This document shows positions 52,077 through 60,984 of a stretch of 64,000 nucleotides of DNA, piece after piece; the stretch's first letter is position 1; each line of letters opens with the position of its first letter. The position numbers and the translations under genes were made by a program. The notes under the pieces are model-generated. The model worked only from the letters and a program-made list of their open reading frames with translations. It searched no databases and was not told the origin of the DNA. The stretch is from Flavobacterium sp. HJJ (GTDB lineage: Bacteria > Bacteroidota > Bacteroidia > Flavobacteriales > Flavobacteriaceae): contig NZ_JADKPR010000023.1 in the NCBI RefSeq assembly GCF_015351475.1, positions 1 to 64,000 on the forward strand. Reading direction: 5' to 3'.

Positions 52077-52922
52077 ATGACTAAATTTCAGGGCAAATAT
52101 CGCATTGATTCTGCGAGAGCAAAATGGTGGAATTATGATAATCCAGGAGATTATTTTATCACCATTTGTACAAAAAATAAAGATCATTTATTTTGACATA
52201 TAAAAGATGAAGAAATGATTTTGAATGAATACGGTCAAATTGTAATGGATTGTTGGTTGGATTTACCAAATCATTATGATAATATTATTCTAGGAGAATT
52301 TCAGATTATGCCAAATCATATTCATTGTATTATAGGAGTGGATAATTCAAAAGAGTTGAATCCCGTACAGACGGGTTTGAAACCCGTCTGTACCACGCAT
52401 AATTTCGGGGTTTCGAATTCCAATCCAGAGTCAGATACCGTAGAGACGGGTTTGAAACCCGTCTGTACCTCGCATAATTCCGAGATTTCGAATTTCAATC
52501 CAGAATCAGATACCGTAGAGACGGGTTTGAAACCCGTCTGTACCATGCATAATTTCGGGGTTTCGAATTTCAATCCAGAGTCAGATACCGTAGAGACGGG
52601 TTTGAAACCCGTCTGTACCACGCATAATTTCGGGGTTTCGAATTTCAATCCAGAATTAGATACCGTAGAGACGGGTTTGAAACCCGTCTGTACCACTAAT
52701 ATTAATTCCGATAAAAATATCCACGGTGTATTTGAATTTATCCGAGCTTTGAAATCATTTTCATCCCGAAGAATAAATGAAAAGAGAAATTCAAAAGGTG
52801 TTTCAAATTGGCAGGAACGATTTCACGATCATATTATTAGGAATGAAGCAGAATACAATAGAATTATAGATTATATAATAAATAATCCTAAGAAATGGGA
52901 TGAGGATTGTTTTTTTGAATAG
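52077..52922 (+). pseudogene. RAYT (REP-associated tyrosine transposase) interrupted by one stop and expanded by internal repeats
   Basis: The frame opens at 52077 with MTKFQGKYRIDSARAKWWNY and reads FITICTKNKDHLF, then TGA (52194-52196), then HIKDEEMILNEYGQIVMDCW to the end at 52922. Without the stop the product would have 281 residues. The HUH motif is in MPNHIHCIIG and the candidate catalytic Tyr in RNEAEYNRIIDYIINNP, as in IS200/IS605-like Transposase_17 proteins. The stop replaces the Gly common in FG(K/H)I, so a GGA-to-TGA mutation is likely. Between the HUH motif and the C-terminal domain lies a 25-residue unit (TGLKPVCTTHNFGVSNF) repeated four-plus times. A shorter product could start at 52215 but would lack the first strand. 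Confidence 0.85.
52370..52694. repeat. 75-bp tandem repeat array carrying five REP palindromes inside the RAYT gene
   Basis: The 19-bp palindrome GACGGGTTTGAAACCCGTC occurs at 52370, 52445, 52520, 52595 and 52670, exactly 75 bases apart. The 56-base linkers between copies are nearly identical. Because 75 is divisible by three, the array stays in frame, and the antisense strand is open as well. The regular spacing points to tandem duplication after one REP became part of the gene. Confidence 0.92.
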
Positions 52923-52923
52923 T

Positions 52924-53005
52924 ACAGACGGGTTTGAAACCCGTCTGTACGTGGGTATATCAAGTACAGCGTTGAGATAGATTTGAAACCCGTCTGTACA
53001 GGAAT
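52924..53005. repeat. REP cluster downstream of the RAYT gene
   Basis: A full palindrome (52927-52945, with TACA and TGTAC flanks) begins just after the RAYT stop codon. A decayed copy, TTTGAAACCCGTCTGTAC (52982-52999), and a fragment CCCGTC follow, before the GH95 gene at 53041. REP elements next to their RAYT gene are the normal arrangement. Confidence 0.85.
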
Positions 53006-53040
53006 CCCGTCACACAGAAAAAAAAATTAAATTTTATTTT

Positions 53041-55434
53041 ATGAAAAAGTTATATATAGTTTTTGCCATTTCCATTTTCTGCGGAAAATCGATAGCACAA
53101 TCTACCCATAAATTGTGGTACAAACAGCCAGCCGATTATTTTGAGGAAACGCTGGTTTTGGGAAATGGTAAAATGGGGGCGACAGTTTTTGGAGGTGTCA
53201 ATTCGGATAAAATATATCTGAATGATATCACGCTTTGGTCGGGAGAACCCGTAAATGCCAATATGAATCCCGAAGCATATAAAAACATTCCCGCCATTCG
53301 CGAAGCGCTGAAAAATGAAAATTACCAGCTTGCCGAAGAGTTGAATAAAAAATTACAAGGTAAAAATGCCGAGTCCTATGCGCCATTAGGAACGCTTGAA
53401 ATCAATAATTTTCATACCGGAAAAACTTCTAATTATTACAGGGAATTGGATATTTCAAATGCAGTTTCTAAGGTAAGTTACGAAATTGACGGCGTAAAAT
53501 ACACACGCGAATATTTTGTTTCTGCACCCGATCAAATTATGGTGATTAAGTTGACCAGCAGTCAGAAAGGTGCTTTAAATTTTGATATTCATTCTAGCAG
53601 TTTACTGACTTCAAGTTCGGAACTCAAAGACAATGTGCTTGCGCTAAATGGCGTTGCACCGATACACGAAAACGAGCAATACACTGTTCCGCTTGCTTTT
53701 TTGAGCAATAAAGAAAGAGGAACACGGTTTACAAGTTTAGTTAAAATCAAAAGTACGGACGGAACAATTGTAACTTCTGATAAGAGCTTAGGAATTAAAA
53801 ATGCATCTGAAGCTGTGATTTACGTTTCAGTTTCAACGAGTTTTAATGGTTTTGATAAAAATCCGAACACCGAAGGCTTGGACAACAAAGCGATTGCATC
53901 TGATCATTTGAATAAAGCTTTTGGTAAAACTTTCGATAAATTAAAACAATCCCACATTGCTGATTATCAAAAATTCCACAATCGTGTTTCATTGGATTTA
54001 GGAAAAACAACAGCTCCCGATTTGCCGACTGATGAACGTTTATTGCGCTACGCGGATGGAAAAGAAGACAAGAATTTAGAAATACTGTATTTTCAGTATG
54101 GTCGTTACTTATTAATAAGCAGTTCAAGGACTTTGGGAGTTCCTGCCAATTTGCAGGGACTTTGGAATTCTTATGTGAATCCGCCTTGGAGCTGTGATTA
54201 TACATTGAACATTAATGCACAGGAGAATTATTGGCTGGCAGAAAACACCAATCTGTCCGAAATGCATCTGCCTCTTTTGGGTTTGATCAAAAATCTTTCG
54301 GTAACGGGTAAAGTAACTGCCAAGACTTTTTATGGAGTTGACAAAGGATGGACTGCTGCTCACAATTCTGACATCTGGGCGATGAGTAATCCTGTCGGGC
54401 AGTTTGGAAAAGAAGACCCAATGTGGGCCTGCTGGCCTTTGGCAGGCGCTTGGTTAAGCACGCACATTTGGGAGCATTATGTTTTTACGCAGGATAAAAA
54501 TTATTTGAAAAATGAAGGTTATTCATTGATGAAAGGCGCAGCTGAATTCTGTTTGGGTTGGATGGTTACTGATAAAAATGGTAATTTAATCACTTCACCA
54601 TCTACTTCACCCGAAAATCAGTATTTGACACCAGATGGATTCATAGGGGCAACTTTATACGGAGGAACTGCTGATTTGGCGATGATTAGAGAATGTTTTG
54701 ACAAAACAATAAAAGCTTCAAAAGTTTTAGATATTGATGCCGATTTTAGAGGAAAACTGGAAGAAGCTTTAGGGAAATTACATCCTTATCAGATTGGGAA
54801 GAAAGGAAATCTGCAGGAATGGTATTTTGACTGGGATGATAAAGATCCAAGGCACCGTCATCAATCACAGTTGTTTGGACTTTTTCCAGGAGATCATATT
54901 ACGCCTCTAAAAACTCCTGATTTAGCAGAAGCATCCAGAAAAACTTTGGAAATCAAGGGAGATGAAACAACTGGCTGGTCAAAAGGCTGGAGAATCAATC
55001 TTTGGGCAAGACTTTGGGATGGGAACCGCGCTTATAAAATGTTTCGTGAGCTTCTCAGATATGTTGACCCTGATGGTAAAAAAACGGAGCATCCAAGAAG
55101 AGGAGGAGGCACGTACCCTAATTTATTCGATGCACATCCGCCATTCCAGATTGACGGTAATTTTGGCGGTGCAGCAGCTGTTGCCGAAATGCTGGTTCAG
55201 TCTAATGAAAATGAAATTAGATTATTGCCTGCACTGCCTGATGCTTGGGAAAGCGGATCGGTAAAAGGAATCTGTGCCAGAGGAGGTTTTGAAATTTCGA
55301 TGGAATGGAATAATAAAATTCTGCAAAAAGTTACTGTTTCTTCCAAAAATGGTGGTAAAACAACCCTCATTTGCGGAAGCAAAAAACAAAATATTACTTT
55401 AATTAAAGGTCAGAAATCGGAAATTGTCTGGTAA
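53041..55434 (+). CDS. GH95 alpha-L-fucosidase
   Basis: 797 residues with a signal peptide ending near SIAQS. The GH95 N-terminal domain (LWYKQPADYFEETLVLGNGKMG, YLNDITLWSG, APLGTLEI) precedes an (alpha/alpha)6 barrel. NINAQENYWLAENTNLSE supplies the two Asn residues that activate water in the Bifidobacterium AfcA mechanism. STSPENQY holds the acid region and PPFQIDGNFGG a conserved Asp. The family removes alpha-1,2-fucose from galactose, or L-galactose in some plants, exactly the cap of fucosylated xyloglucan. It is the last gene of the PUL. Confidence 0.93.
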   Translation: MKKLYIVFAISIFCGKSIAQSTHKLWYKQPADYFEETLVLGNGKMGATVFGGVNSDKIYLNDITLWSGEPVNANMNPEAYKNIPAIREALKNENYQLAEELNKKLQGKNAESYAPLGTLEINNFHTGKTSNYYRELDISNAVSKVSYEIDGVKYTREYFVSAPDQIMVIKLTSSQKGALNFDIHSSSLLTSSSELKDNVLALNGVAPIHENEQYTVPLAFLSNKERGTRFTSLVKIKSTDGTIVTSDKSLGIKNASEAVIYVSVSTSFNGFDKNPNTEGLDNKAIASDHLNKAFGKTFDKLKQSHIADYQKFHNRVSLDLGKTTAPDLPTDERLLRYADGKEDKNLEILYFQYGRYLLISSSRTLGVPANLQGLWNSYVNPPWSCDYTLNINAQENYWLAENTNLSEMHLPLLGLIKNLSVTGKVTAKTFYGVDKGWTAAHNSDIWAMSNPVGQFGKEDPMWACWPLAGAWLSTHIWEHYVFTQDKNYLKNEGYSLMKGAAEFCLGWMVTDKNGNLITSPSTSPENQYLTPDGFIGATLYGGTADLAMIRECFDKTIKASKVLDIDADFRGKLEEALGKLHPYQIGKKGNLQEWYFDWDDKDPRHRHQSQLFGLFPGDHITPLKTPDLAEASRKTLEIKGDETTGWSKGWRINLWARLWDGNRAYKMFRELLRYVDPDGKKTEHPRRGGGTYPNLFDAHPPFQIDGNFGGAAAVAEMLVQSNENEIRLLPALPDAWESGSVKGICARGGFEISMEWNNKILQKVTVSSKNGGKTTLICGSKKQNITLIKGQKSEIVW

Positions 55435-55441
55435 AATAGTT

Positions 55442-55500
55442 AACACGAATTTCTCGAATCAGCACGAAAAGAATTTGTGGCAATTCGTGAAATTCGTGTT
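55442..55500. terminator. Bidirectional hairpin between GH95 and the oxidoreductase gene
   Basis: AACACGAATTTCTCGAAT (55442-55459) pairs with ATTCGTGAAATTCGTGTT (55483-55500), one mismatch. The genes on both sides converge on it, so it may end both transcripts. No long T-tract is present. Confidence 0.55.
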
Positions 55501-55506
55501 TAACTT

Positions 55507-56499
55507 TTACTTTATAATCGGGTTTCTAATAATCTGATCCATCACCCAGCTGGTGTGTGCAGCTGTAAATGCGTTTGACGGATGTTTGTGATTTCCTAAA
55601 AGCTGATCCCGCATCTGTTCTACATGATGCAGCTGAACATTTTCAGGATGTGGTATGTTATGAGTAGTTTCTCCTGTGGCAGTTTTTAGGATTAATGGAT
55701 CGTTTTCAAATATAGAGAACGTGATTTTTCCTTCACTGCCATAAATTTCGACTATATCTTCCCGTTCGAATGTGCCAAAATTCCAGCTTCCGCTCCCTGT
55801 TATCCCCGATTCGTGGATCCAGTATGCGACACAGGCATCTTTTGAAGTGTACAATCCCTGTTGATTTAAGCTGAGACCAGAGACTTTTTTTATGTTACCG
55901 AAATAATGGATAAACAAATCCAGTCCATGACTGGCCAAATCATCAAAATATCCTGCTGGTGCTACATTTATATCAGTTCTCCAGTTGTATTCGCCTGAAC
56001 GGTCCTGATCGTTTGCAGGCTTGCTCAGGTGCCATCTGATGTGCCTGATATCACCAATGATTTTCGAGTCAATCCAGTTTTTAATTTGTTCAAATCGTGG
56101 AAGCGTACGTCTGTAATAAGCAACAAATATGGGAATATTTTTTGCTTCAAAAGCTTCAGCAATGTCCAGGCAGTCTTGATAATTTGGCGCTAATGGTTTT
56201 TCTATACAGCATGGTTTTCCTGCTTCGGCAATTTTTAAACCATAAAATTTATGGGTATCGGGCGGTGTTGCAATATAAACAGCATCAATTTCGGGATCGT
56301 TTATTAAGGCATCGGGATCGGTATAGAATTTTGCAATACCATGTCTTTTGGCATAATCTGCAGCTTTTTCAGGATCTCTGCGCATTACCGCGCCAATAGT
56401 AAAACCTGCGGTTTTTTGGTAGGCAGGACCGCTTTTTATTTCAGTGACATTGCCACAGCCTATTATTCCCCATCTTAGATTTTTTGTTGTTTCGTTCAT
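55507..56499 (-). CDS. Gfo/Idh/MocA family NAD(P)-dependent oxidoreductase
   Basis: 330 residues. N-terminal Rossmann fold with WGIIGCGNVTE; the family motif EKPL appears in GKPCCIEKPLAPN. The C-terminal alpha/beta domain includes the GYFDDLASHGLDLFIHYFG segment that carries the active-site Asp and His. No signal peptide. Such enzymes oxidise or reduce sugars, inositols or sugar-like compounds. The specific substrate is unknown. Ten bases separate it from the DsbA-like gene upstream, so both may be in one transcript. Confidence 0.9.
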   Translation of the reverse strand: MNETTKNLRWGIIGCGNVTEIKSGPAYQKTAGFTIGAVMRRDPEKAADYAKRHGIAKFYTDPDALINDPEIDAVYIATPPDTHKFYGLKIAEAGKPCCIEKPLAPNYQDCLDIAEAFEAKNIPIFVAYYRRTLPRFEQIKNWIDSKIIGDIRHIRWHLSKPANDQDRSGEYNWRTDINVAPAGYFDDLASHGLDLFIHYFGNIKKVSGLSLNQQGLYTSKDACVAYWIHESGITGSGSWNFGTFEREDIVEIYGSEGKITFSIFENDPLILKTATGETTHNIPHPENVQLHHVEQMRDQLLGNHKHPSNAFTAAHTSWVMDQIIRNPIIK

Positions 56500-56508
56500 A
56501 ATTTTGTG

Positions 56509-57225
56509 TTATTCACAACCATCGATACCACAGCTGTTTTCATCAGGGGTATTTTGAAGTTTTAGTTTGGTTTCAAAATTTCCTTCTGCCCAAGTTTTTT
56601 CCAAGGTTTTCAAAAAAGTATCTGTTGGCTGTGCGCCGGATATTGCATATTTATTGTCAAATACAAAGAAAGGAACACCAGTAATTCCAAGTTTTTGGGC
56701 TTCCTGCTGATCTCGGCGTACTTCTTTTGTGTAAATATCATTATCTATAAGCTGTTTGATTTCGTCAATAGGCAATCTCGCATTCTGACCAATTTCCTGC
56801 AGTGTATTCCAATCATTTACGTTTTTTCCTTCTGTGAAATAAGCTTTGAACAGCAGTTCTTCTAACTCATTGGCTAGATTGTGCTTTTTTCCTAAATGAA
56901 TTAATCGGTGTGCGTTTAATGAATTGGCCAAAATCGATTTTTCAAAATGAAAATCCAGCCCGTTACTTTTAGCAGTTTGAGTTGTGTTTTCCAGCATTGA
57001 TTCAGCCCAATCTCTGTCTCTGCCGTATTTTTCAGCGAGATGGTCTGCAATGCTTTCATTAGGAGTAGCTTTAAATGACGGATCCAATTCAAAACTTTTC
57101 CATTCTATTTCGACTGAATCTTTATTTTCAAATTGTGTTAATGCTTCTTCTATTTTTCTTTTGCCTATATAACAAAACGGGCACATTACATCGGACCAGA
57201 TTTGTATTTTTAATTGATTTTCCAT
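56509..57225 (-). CDS. DsbA-family (FrnE-like) thioredoxin-fold protein
   Basis: 238 residues, no signal peptide. The redox motif CPFC is in WSDVMCPFCYIGKRK, and the cis-proline loop is LGITGVPFFVFDNKYAISGAQP. These are the hallmarks of the cytoplasmic FrnE/2-hydroxychromene-2-carboxylate isomerase-like group. The C-terminus ends with extra cysteines (ENSCGIDGCE), which may bind metal or form another redox pair. Role is probably thiol-disulphide or stress-related. Confidence 0.9.
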   Translation of the reverse strand: MENQLKIQIWSDVMCPFCYIGKRKIEEALTQFENKDSVEIEWKSFELDPSFKATPNESIADHLAEKYGRDRDWAESMLENTTQTAKSNGLDFHFEKSILANSLNAHRLIHLGKKHNLANELEELLFKAYFTEGKNVNDWNTLQEIGQNARLPIDEIKQLIDNDIYTKEVRRDQQEAQKLGITGVPFFVFDNKYAISGAQPTDTFLKTLEKTWAEGNFETKLKLQNTPDENSCGIDGCE

Positions 57226-57320
57226 TTTTGTTTATTTTATTGGCTTTGCCAAATATTTTAAAGTGCAAAATTAAAGAAATTGAATTTCGAACTTTTATTA
57301 TTTAAGTTTTTATTATAATT

Positions 57321-57764
57321 CTACTCAATATTGCTTTCGTCTGAATTACTTTTTTTCTTTGGAAATTGGTAGTTGTAATCCTTTAAATATAGTTTGTCTC
57401 TTTTATTATTTTTTGGAGCTGGAGGAAGTATTGCAGTTTCTGCTTCTTTTGAAAGTAATTTGTTCGATAAATAATTGGTTAAATACTTTTTAAGAATTTG
57501 TATTTTTTCTACTTCAATGGAATAAATGGTTTTTTTACCGACATTTTTTACTTTTAATAGATCAGCTTTTTTTAATTCTAATAAATGTTTGGAAATGGTC
57601 GATTGTGCTAAGGGAATTTGTGAGACAATTTCGCCACAGGTCCTGTGGTTTTTATTCCAGAGCAAAGTCATTATCTGCATACGCGTTGGATGCCCCAATG
57701 CTTTGCAGATTTCTGCGATTGCATTTGTTTCCTGATCGAAATCTAAGTGTTTAGTAGTTCCCAT
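57321..57764 (-). CDS. ArsR-family transcriptional regulator
   Basis: 147 residues. A winged helix occupies about 10-100 (ICKALGHPTRMQIMTLLW, CGEIVSQIPLAQSTISKHLLEL, VGKKTIYSIE). The metal-binding ELCVC motif of classic ArsR is absent, so it is not an obvious arsenic sensor. A 45-residue charged tail (PKNNKRDKLYLKDYNYQFPK) follows the domain. A perfect palindrome TTGATATATCAA (57803-57814) lies 39 bases before its start. It may control the DsbA-like gene behind it (95-base gap) and itself. Confidence 0.88.
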   Translation of the reverse strand: MGTTKHLDFDQETNAIAEICKALGHPTRMQIMTLLWNKNHRTCGEIVSQIPLAQSTISKHLLELKKADLLKVKNVGKKTIYSIEVEKIQILKKYLTNYLSNKLLSKEAETAILPPAPKNNKRDKLYLKDYNYQFPKKKSNSDESNIE

Positions 57765-57802
57765 AACTCCATTTATTTCATATCGTAATTTAGCGATTAT
57801 AT

Positions 57803-57814
57803 TTGATATATCAA
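57803..57814. promoter_or_regulatory. Palindrome TTGATATATCAA upstream of arsR-like gene
   Basis: A perfect 12-bp palindrome 39-50 bases upstream of the ArsR-family start codon, a suitable place for autoregulation. The rest of the 57765-58142 gap has two hairpins (described separately) and AT-rich sequence with no gene I can support. Confidence 0.4.
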
Positions 57815-58049
57815 GGCCTTTTTTAAATTCTTTGAGGAATGCTATTTGGAATTAATTATAATCTTCCAAAGTCATTCATTTTTGAAGGCTATAGTGTTAA
57901 ATCAGGTATAAATACGTGAAAACAGAAGCTGTTTATTCGGTAAATTCGTAAAGGTTAATAAGAGAATGTTTTTTATGATTTAAAATGTTGAAAGTTTTTT
58001 GAGTTGAAATTAGTTTATAAGTTTTGAGTATAATTTGATTAGGGAGAAT

Positions 58050-58081
58050 AGCCATCAATTAACAATTGCTGGCTTTTTTTA
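58050..58081 (+). terminator. Plus-strand terminator without a visible gene
   Basis: AGCCATCAATT (58050-58060) pairs with AATTGCTGGCT (58064-58074), one mismatch and a three-base loop. Eight T residues follow on the plus strand. Genes on both sides are on the minus strand, so the hairpin would end an unseen plus-strand RNA, or be a relic. Confidence 0.6.
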
Positions 58082-58083
58082 TA

Positions 58084-58128
58084 AATAATAGGCCGGCTAA
58101 ATTTTAAAATTTAGCCGGCCTTATTATT
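58084..58128 (-). terminator. Terminator of the nuo operon
   Basis: GGCCGGCTAAATTTT (58091-58105) and AAAATTTAGCCGGCC (58106-58120) form a perfect 30-bp palindrome, extended by AATAATA/TTATTATT. It lies 15 bases after the nuoN stop codon. Confidence 0.8.
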
Positions 58129-58142
58129 AAACTTGAATGGTT

Positions 58143-59513
58143 TTATGCCAATAAATCTAAAACCAATGAAGGGAATAATCCAATAATTATGTTTAGAAGA
58201 ATAGCAAGCACTGCAACCGCGTAAATCAAGAATGGTTTTGCTGTGCGGGTTTCATTCGGTTCTTTTGTATACATTGCTAATATCAATTTAAAGTAGTAGC
58301 CAACACTAATAATCGAGTTGATTACAGCAAATATAACCACTACTAAATAACCTGCCTGAATTGTTTGGCTGAACAAAACCAATTTGGCAAAGAAACCTGC
58401 AAATATTGGTATACCCGCCATAGAAAGAAGAGATGCTGTTAAAATAGCTGCCAATAGAGGGTTTGTTTTTCCTAAGCCGTGGAAGTTTACGATATCTTCG
58501 TTTTCTCTGTTTTTGCAGACGTATAATATAACGCTGAAAGCAGCAATACCTGATAATGCGTAAGCCGAAGTGTAATACAGTAGACTTCCTGCAGAAGTAG
58601 ATAAACTCAATAATGCCATCAGCATAAATCCTGCATGCGAAATACCTGAAAAAGCCAGCATACGTTTTACATTTACCTGTCTCAAAGCCATGATATTTCC
58701 AACAGTCATAGAAGCTATAGAAATGATTACTACAACTATTTGGAACGAATAATTAATATCGGCATTCATTGCTGATAATAGTTTATAAAGTGTTGCAATT
58801 GCTACAACTTTTGCCAAAGTACTCATTAAAGCTGTTGTCAAAGCTGGTGAACCTTCATAAACGTCAGGAGCCCAAAAGTGAAAAGGAACAGCTGCAATTT
58901 TAAATAACATTCCGATTGTAACTAAAACAATACCGATTGGAAACCAAATAGGAAGCTCAGCTGATTGTGACATATCGCTAATTTCGATAATGTCAAATGA
59001 ACCCATTGCGCCATAAATCATACAGATTCCGAATAAAATAATTCCAGAAGCAAAAGATCCCATCAGGAAGTATTTCATACCAGCTTCATTACTTTTTATG
59101 TTTACTCTGTTGCTTGCTGCAAGAATATAAAGAGAAATAGATAATATTTCGATTCCTAAAAAGAACATCGCGAGATTACCAAACGAAACCATGGAAACTG
59201 CTCCGGCTAAAAGGAATATTTTTATTGCAATATAATCAGAAAGTTTGCTTTGGTGATTATCATAAAAATTATGGCTCAATGCTATTAAAAAGATTGTCAA
59301 TACAATAAATAAACTCGAAAATGAAACCGAAAATTTACTCACCACAATCATATTGTTATAGTAACTTGCAGGAGAATTAAATTCGGACACGGTAAGTCCC
59401 AGAATGGCTAACAGTCCGATAATTGTTACCGGAATAATTGCTTTTCTAAAATCAAAGATTTCAAATACAAGGCTTAAAATACCTAATCCTACTATAGCTA
59501 TTAATGTTGTCAT
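58143..59513 (-). CDS. nuoN: NADH-quinone oxidoreductase subunit N
   Basis: 456 residues, about 13-14 membrane helices, one of three antiporter-like proton-pumping subunits of complex I. Landmarks are MKYFLMGSFASGIILFGICMIYG, the helix-breaking WAPDVYEGSPALTTALMSTLAKV with the conserved Lys, and FSGISHAGFML. Last gene of the cluster, 18 bases after nuoM, followed by the perfect palindromic terminator. Confidence 0.95.
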   Translation of the reverse strand: MTTLIAIVGLGILSLVFEIFDFRKAIIPVTIIGLLAILGLTVSEFNSPASYYNNMIVVSKFSVSFSSLFIVLTIFLIALSHNFYDNHQSKLSDYIAIKIFLLAGAVSMVSFGNLAMFFLGIEILSISLYILAASNRVNIKSNEAGMKYFLMGSFASGIILFGICMIYGAMGSFDIIEISDMSQSAELPIWFPIGIVLVTIGMLFKIAAVPFHFWAPDVYEGSPALTTALMSTLAKVVAIATLYKLLSAMNADINYSFQIVVVIISIASMTVGNIMALRQVNVKRMLAFSGISHAGFMLMALLSLSTSAGSLLYYTSAYALSGIAAFSVILYVCKNRENEDIVNFHGLGKTNPLLAAILTASLLSMAGIPIFAGFFAKLVLFSQTIQAGYLVVVIFAVINSIISVGYYFKLILAMYTKEPNETRTAKPFLIYAVAVLAILLNIIIGLFPSLVLDLLA

Positions 59514-59531
59514 TTATATTATGCTTTTTAC

Positions 59532-60974
59532 TTAATTGTATTTATTAATAGTGTTTAAAATAGTTTCAAGACTTGGCGTTATCAAATCGTTGATTGGTTT
59601 TGGATATAATCCAAAGAAAAACAATACAGCAATTATAATTACCAATGTCAAACCTTCAGATAAAGTTACATCGGCAAAAGGTTTTGCATTGGTTTCTCCA
59701 AGCATTACGTGCTGAAACATTTTAAGCATATAATAAGCTCCTAAAATAATTGTGGTTCCGCCCAAAATGGCAAACCCAATATTTATTTGCGAAAGGCTGT
59801 ATAAAACGGTAAACTCTCCAATAAAGTTAAATGTAGTTGGTAAAGCAACAGATGCTAACACCAAAATCAAAAACAGCGAAGTGAATTTTGGAGATTGAGC
59901 ACGAATACCGCCCAAATCTGCAATTAATCTTGTCTCATATCTTCTGAAAATGATTTCAGCTGCAAAAAACAATCCAACCACTACAAAACCGTGAGCAATC
60001 ATTTGTAAAACGGCACCTCTAAAACCATCAAGATTTAAAGCATATGTTGCTGCTGCAATTAATCCAACGTGAGCAAGGGAAGAATAAGCTAATAATTTTT
60101 TTAAGTCTTTTTGTCTCAATGCTACAATTGAACCATAAATTACTCCTGCAATACCAACTCCAATGAAGATGTACATGTATTCTTTAGCTGCTAATGGAGA
60201 CAAAGGCAGCTGCCAGCGGATAAGGCTGTACAATCCCATTTTCAGCATAATACCTGATAAAAGCATCGTTCCAAGAGTCGGAGCTTTTTGATATACATTT
60301 GCCTGCCAGGTATGAAAAGGAATCAACGGAATCTTAATAGCATATGCCAAGAAGAAAGCTGTAAAAATCCATTTTTGTTCGTTTACATCTAATTTTAATT
60401 TATATAAATCCTCAATCAGGAAGCTTCCCGCTTTTTGATACATATAAACGAAAGCAATAAGCATGAATAATGAACCTGCAAGTGTATAGATAAAGAATTT
60501 AACCACTGCTTTTTTGCGCTCTTCGGCATCGCCATTACCCCAAATCAAAGCGATAAAGTAAATAGGGATTAATGATAATTCCCAAAAGATGTAGTATAAA
60601 AGACCGTCACTTGCCAGGAAAGTTCCTGTCATTGCAAATGACATAAACAATATAAGTGAATAAATCGATTTTGCATTTTTGAAATCGTTACCAAATGACG
60701 ATAAAATTATAATTGCAGTCAAAATAGTTGTCAATATAACCATTGCCAATGACAACCCATCAGCTTGTAATGCAAATGAAACTTTAGGTAATGTAATCCA
60801 TTGGCTGCTGTAGCTAATGTTTTCTCCTAAATTAAAATGATTCAACAAAACTATAGAGCAACCCGCAGCCGCTATTCCAAAAAACAATGCCACTTTTGAA
60901 GCCAGCTTGTCGCCAGCTAAATAAGTTGCAAATGCGCCAGCTAAAAGGATGATTAATATTAGAGTTACGTTCAT
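59532..60974 (-). CDS. nuoM: NADH-quinone oxidoreductase subunit M
   Basis: 480 residues, antiporter-like membrane subunit. It shows FFIYTLAGSLFMLIAFVYMY, IPLIPFHTWQANVYQKAP with the key motif before GTMLLSGIMLKMG, and LLAYSSLAHVGLI. Ten bases separate it from nuoL. It pumps protons as part of the membrane arm of complex I. Confidence 0.96.
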   Translation of the reverse strand: MNVTLILIILLAGAFATYLAGDKLASKVALFFGIAAAGCSIVLLNHFNLGENISYSSQWITLPKVSFALQADGLSLAMVILTTILTAIIILSSFGNDFKNAKSIYSLILFMSFAMTGTFLASDGLLYYIFWELSLIPIYFIALIWGNGDAEERKKAVVKFFIYTLAGSLFMLIAFVYMYQKAGSFLIEDLYKLKLDVNEQKWIFTAFFLAYAIKIPLIPFHTWQANVYQKAPTLGTMLLSGIMLKMGLYSLIRWQLPLSPLAAKEYMYIFIGVGIAGVIYGSIVALRQKDLKKLLAYSSLAHVGLIAAATYALNLDGFRGAVLQMIAHGFVVVGLFFAAEIIFRRYETRLIADLGGIRAQSPKFTSLFLILVLASVALPTTFNFIGEFTVLYSLSQINIGFAILGGTTIILGAYYMLKMFQHVMLGETNAKPFADVTLSEGLTLVIIIAVLFFFGLYPKPINDLITPSLETILNTINKYN

Positions 60975-60984
60975 AGTATTATAA

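Noticed and set aside
52194..52196. TGA as a recoding or selenocysteine signal
   Set aside because: Transposase_17 proteins are not selenoproteins and no SECIS-like element is apparent. A simple nonsense mutation is the plain explanation.
52370..52694. CRISPR-like array with regular repeats
   Set aside because: The linkers between palindromes are nearly identical, not unique spacers. The whole 75-bp unit is repeated, and it lies in frame inside a transposase gene with no cas genes nearby.
52322..52696. Open frame of 124 codons on the minus strand opposite the RAYT gene
   Set aside because: It exists because the 75-bp repeat and its palindrome are open in both directions. The product is just repeats of one unit and lacks a promoter or conserved domain.
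29448..55434. Starch utilisation locus (because of SusC, SusD and a SusB-like GH97)
   Set aside because: There is no GH13 enzyme or SusR-like regulator. GH31 of the alpha-xylosidase type, GH5, GH3, GH95 and CE20 point to xyloglucan.
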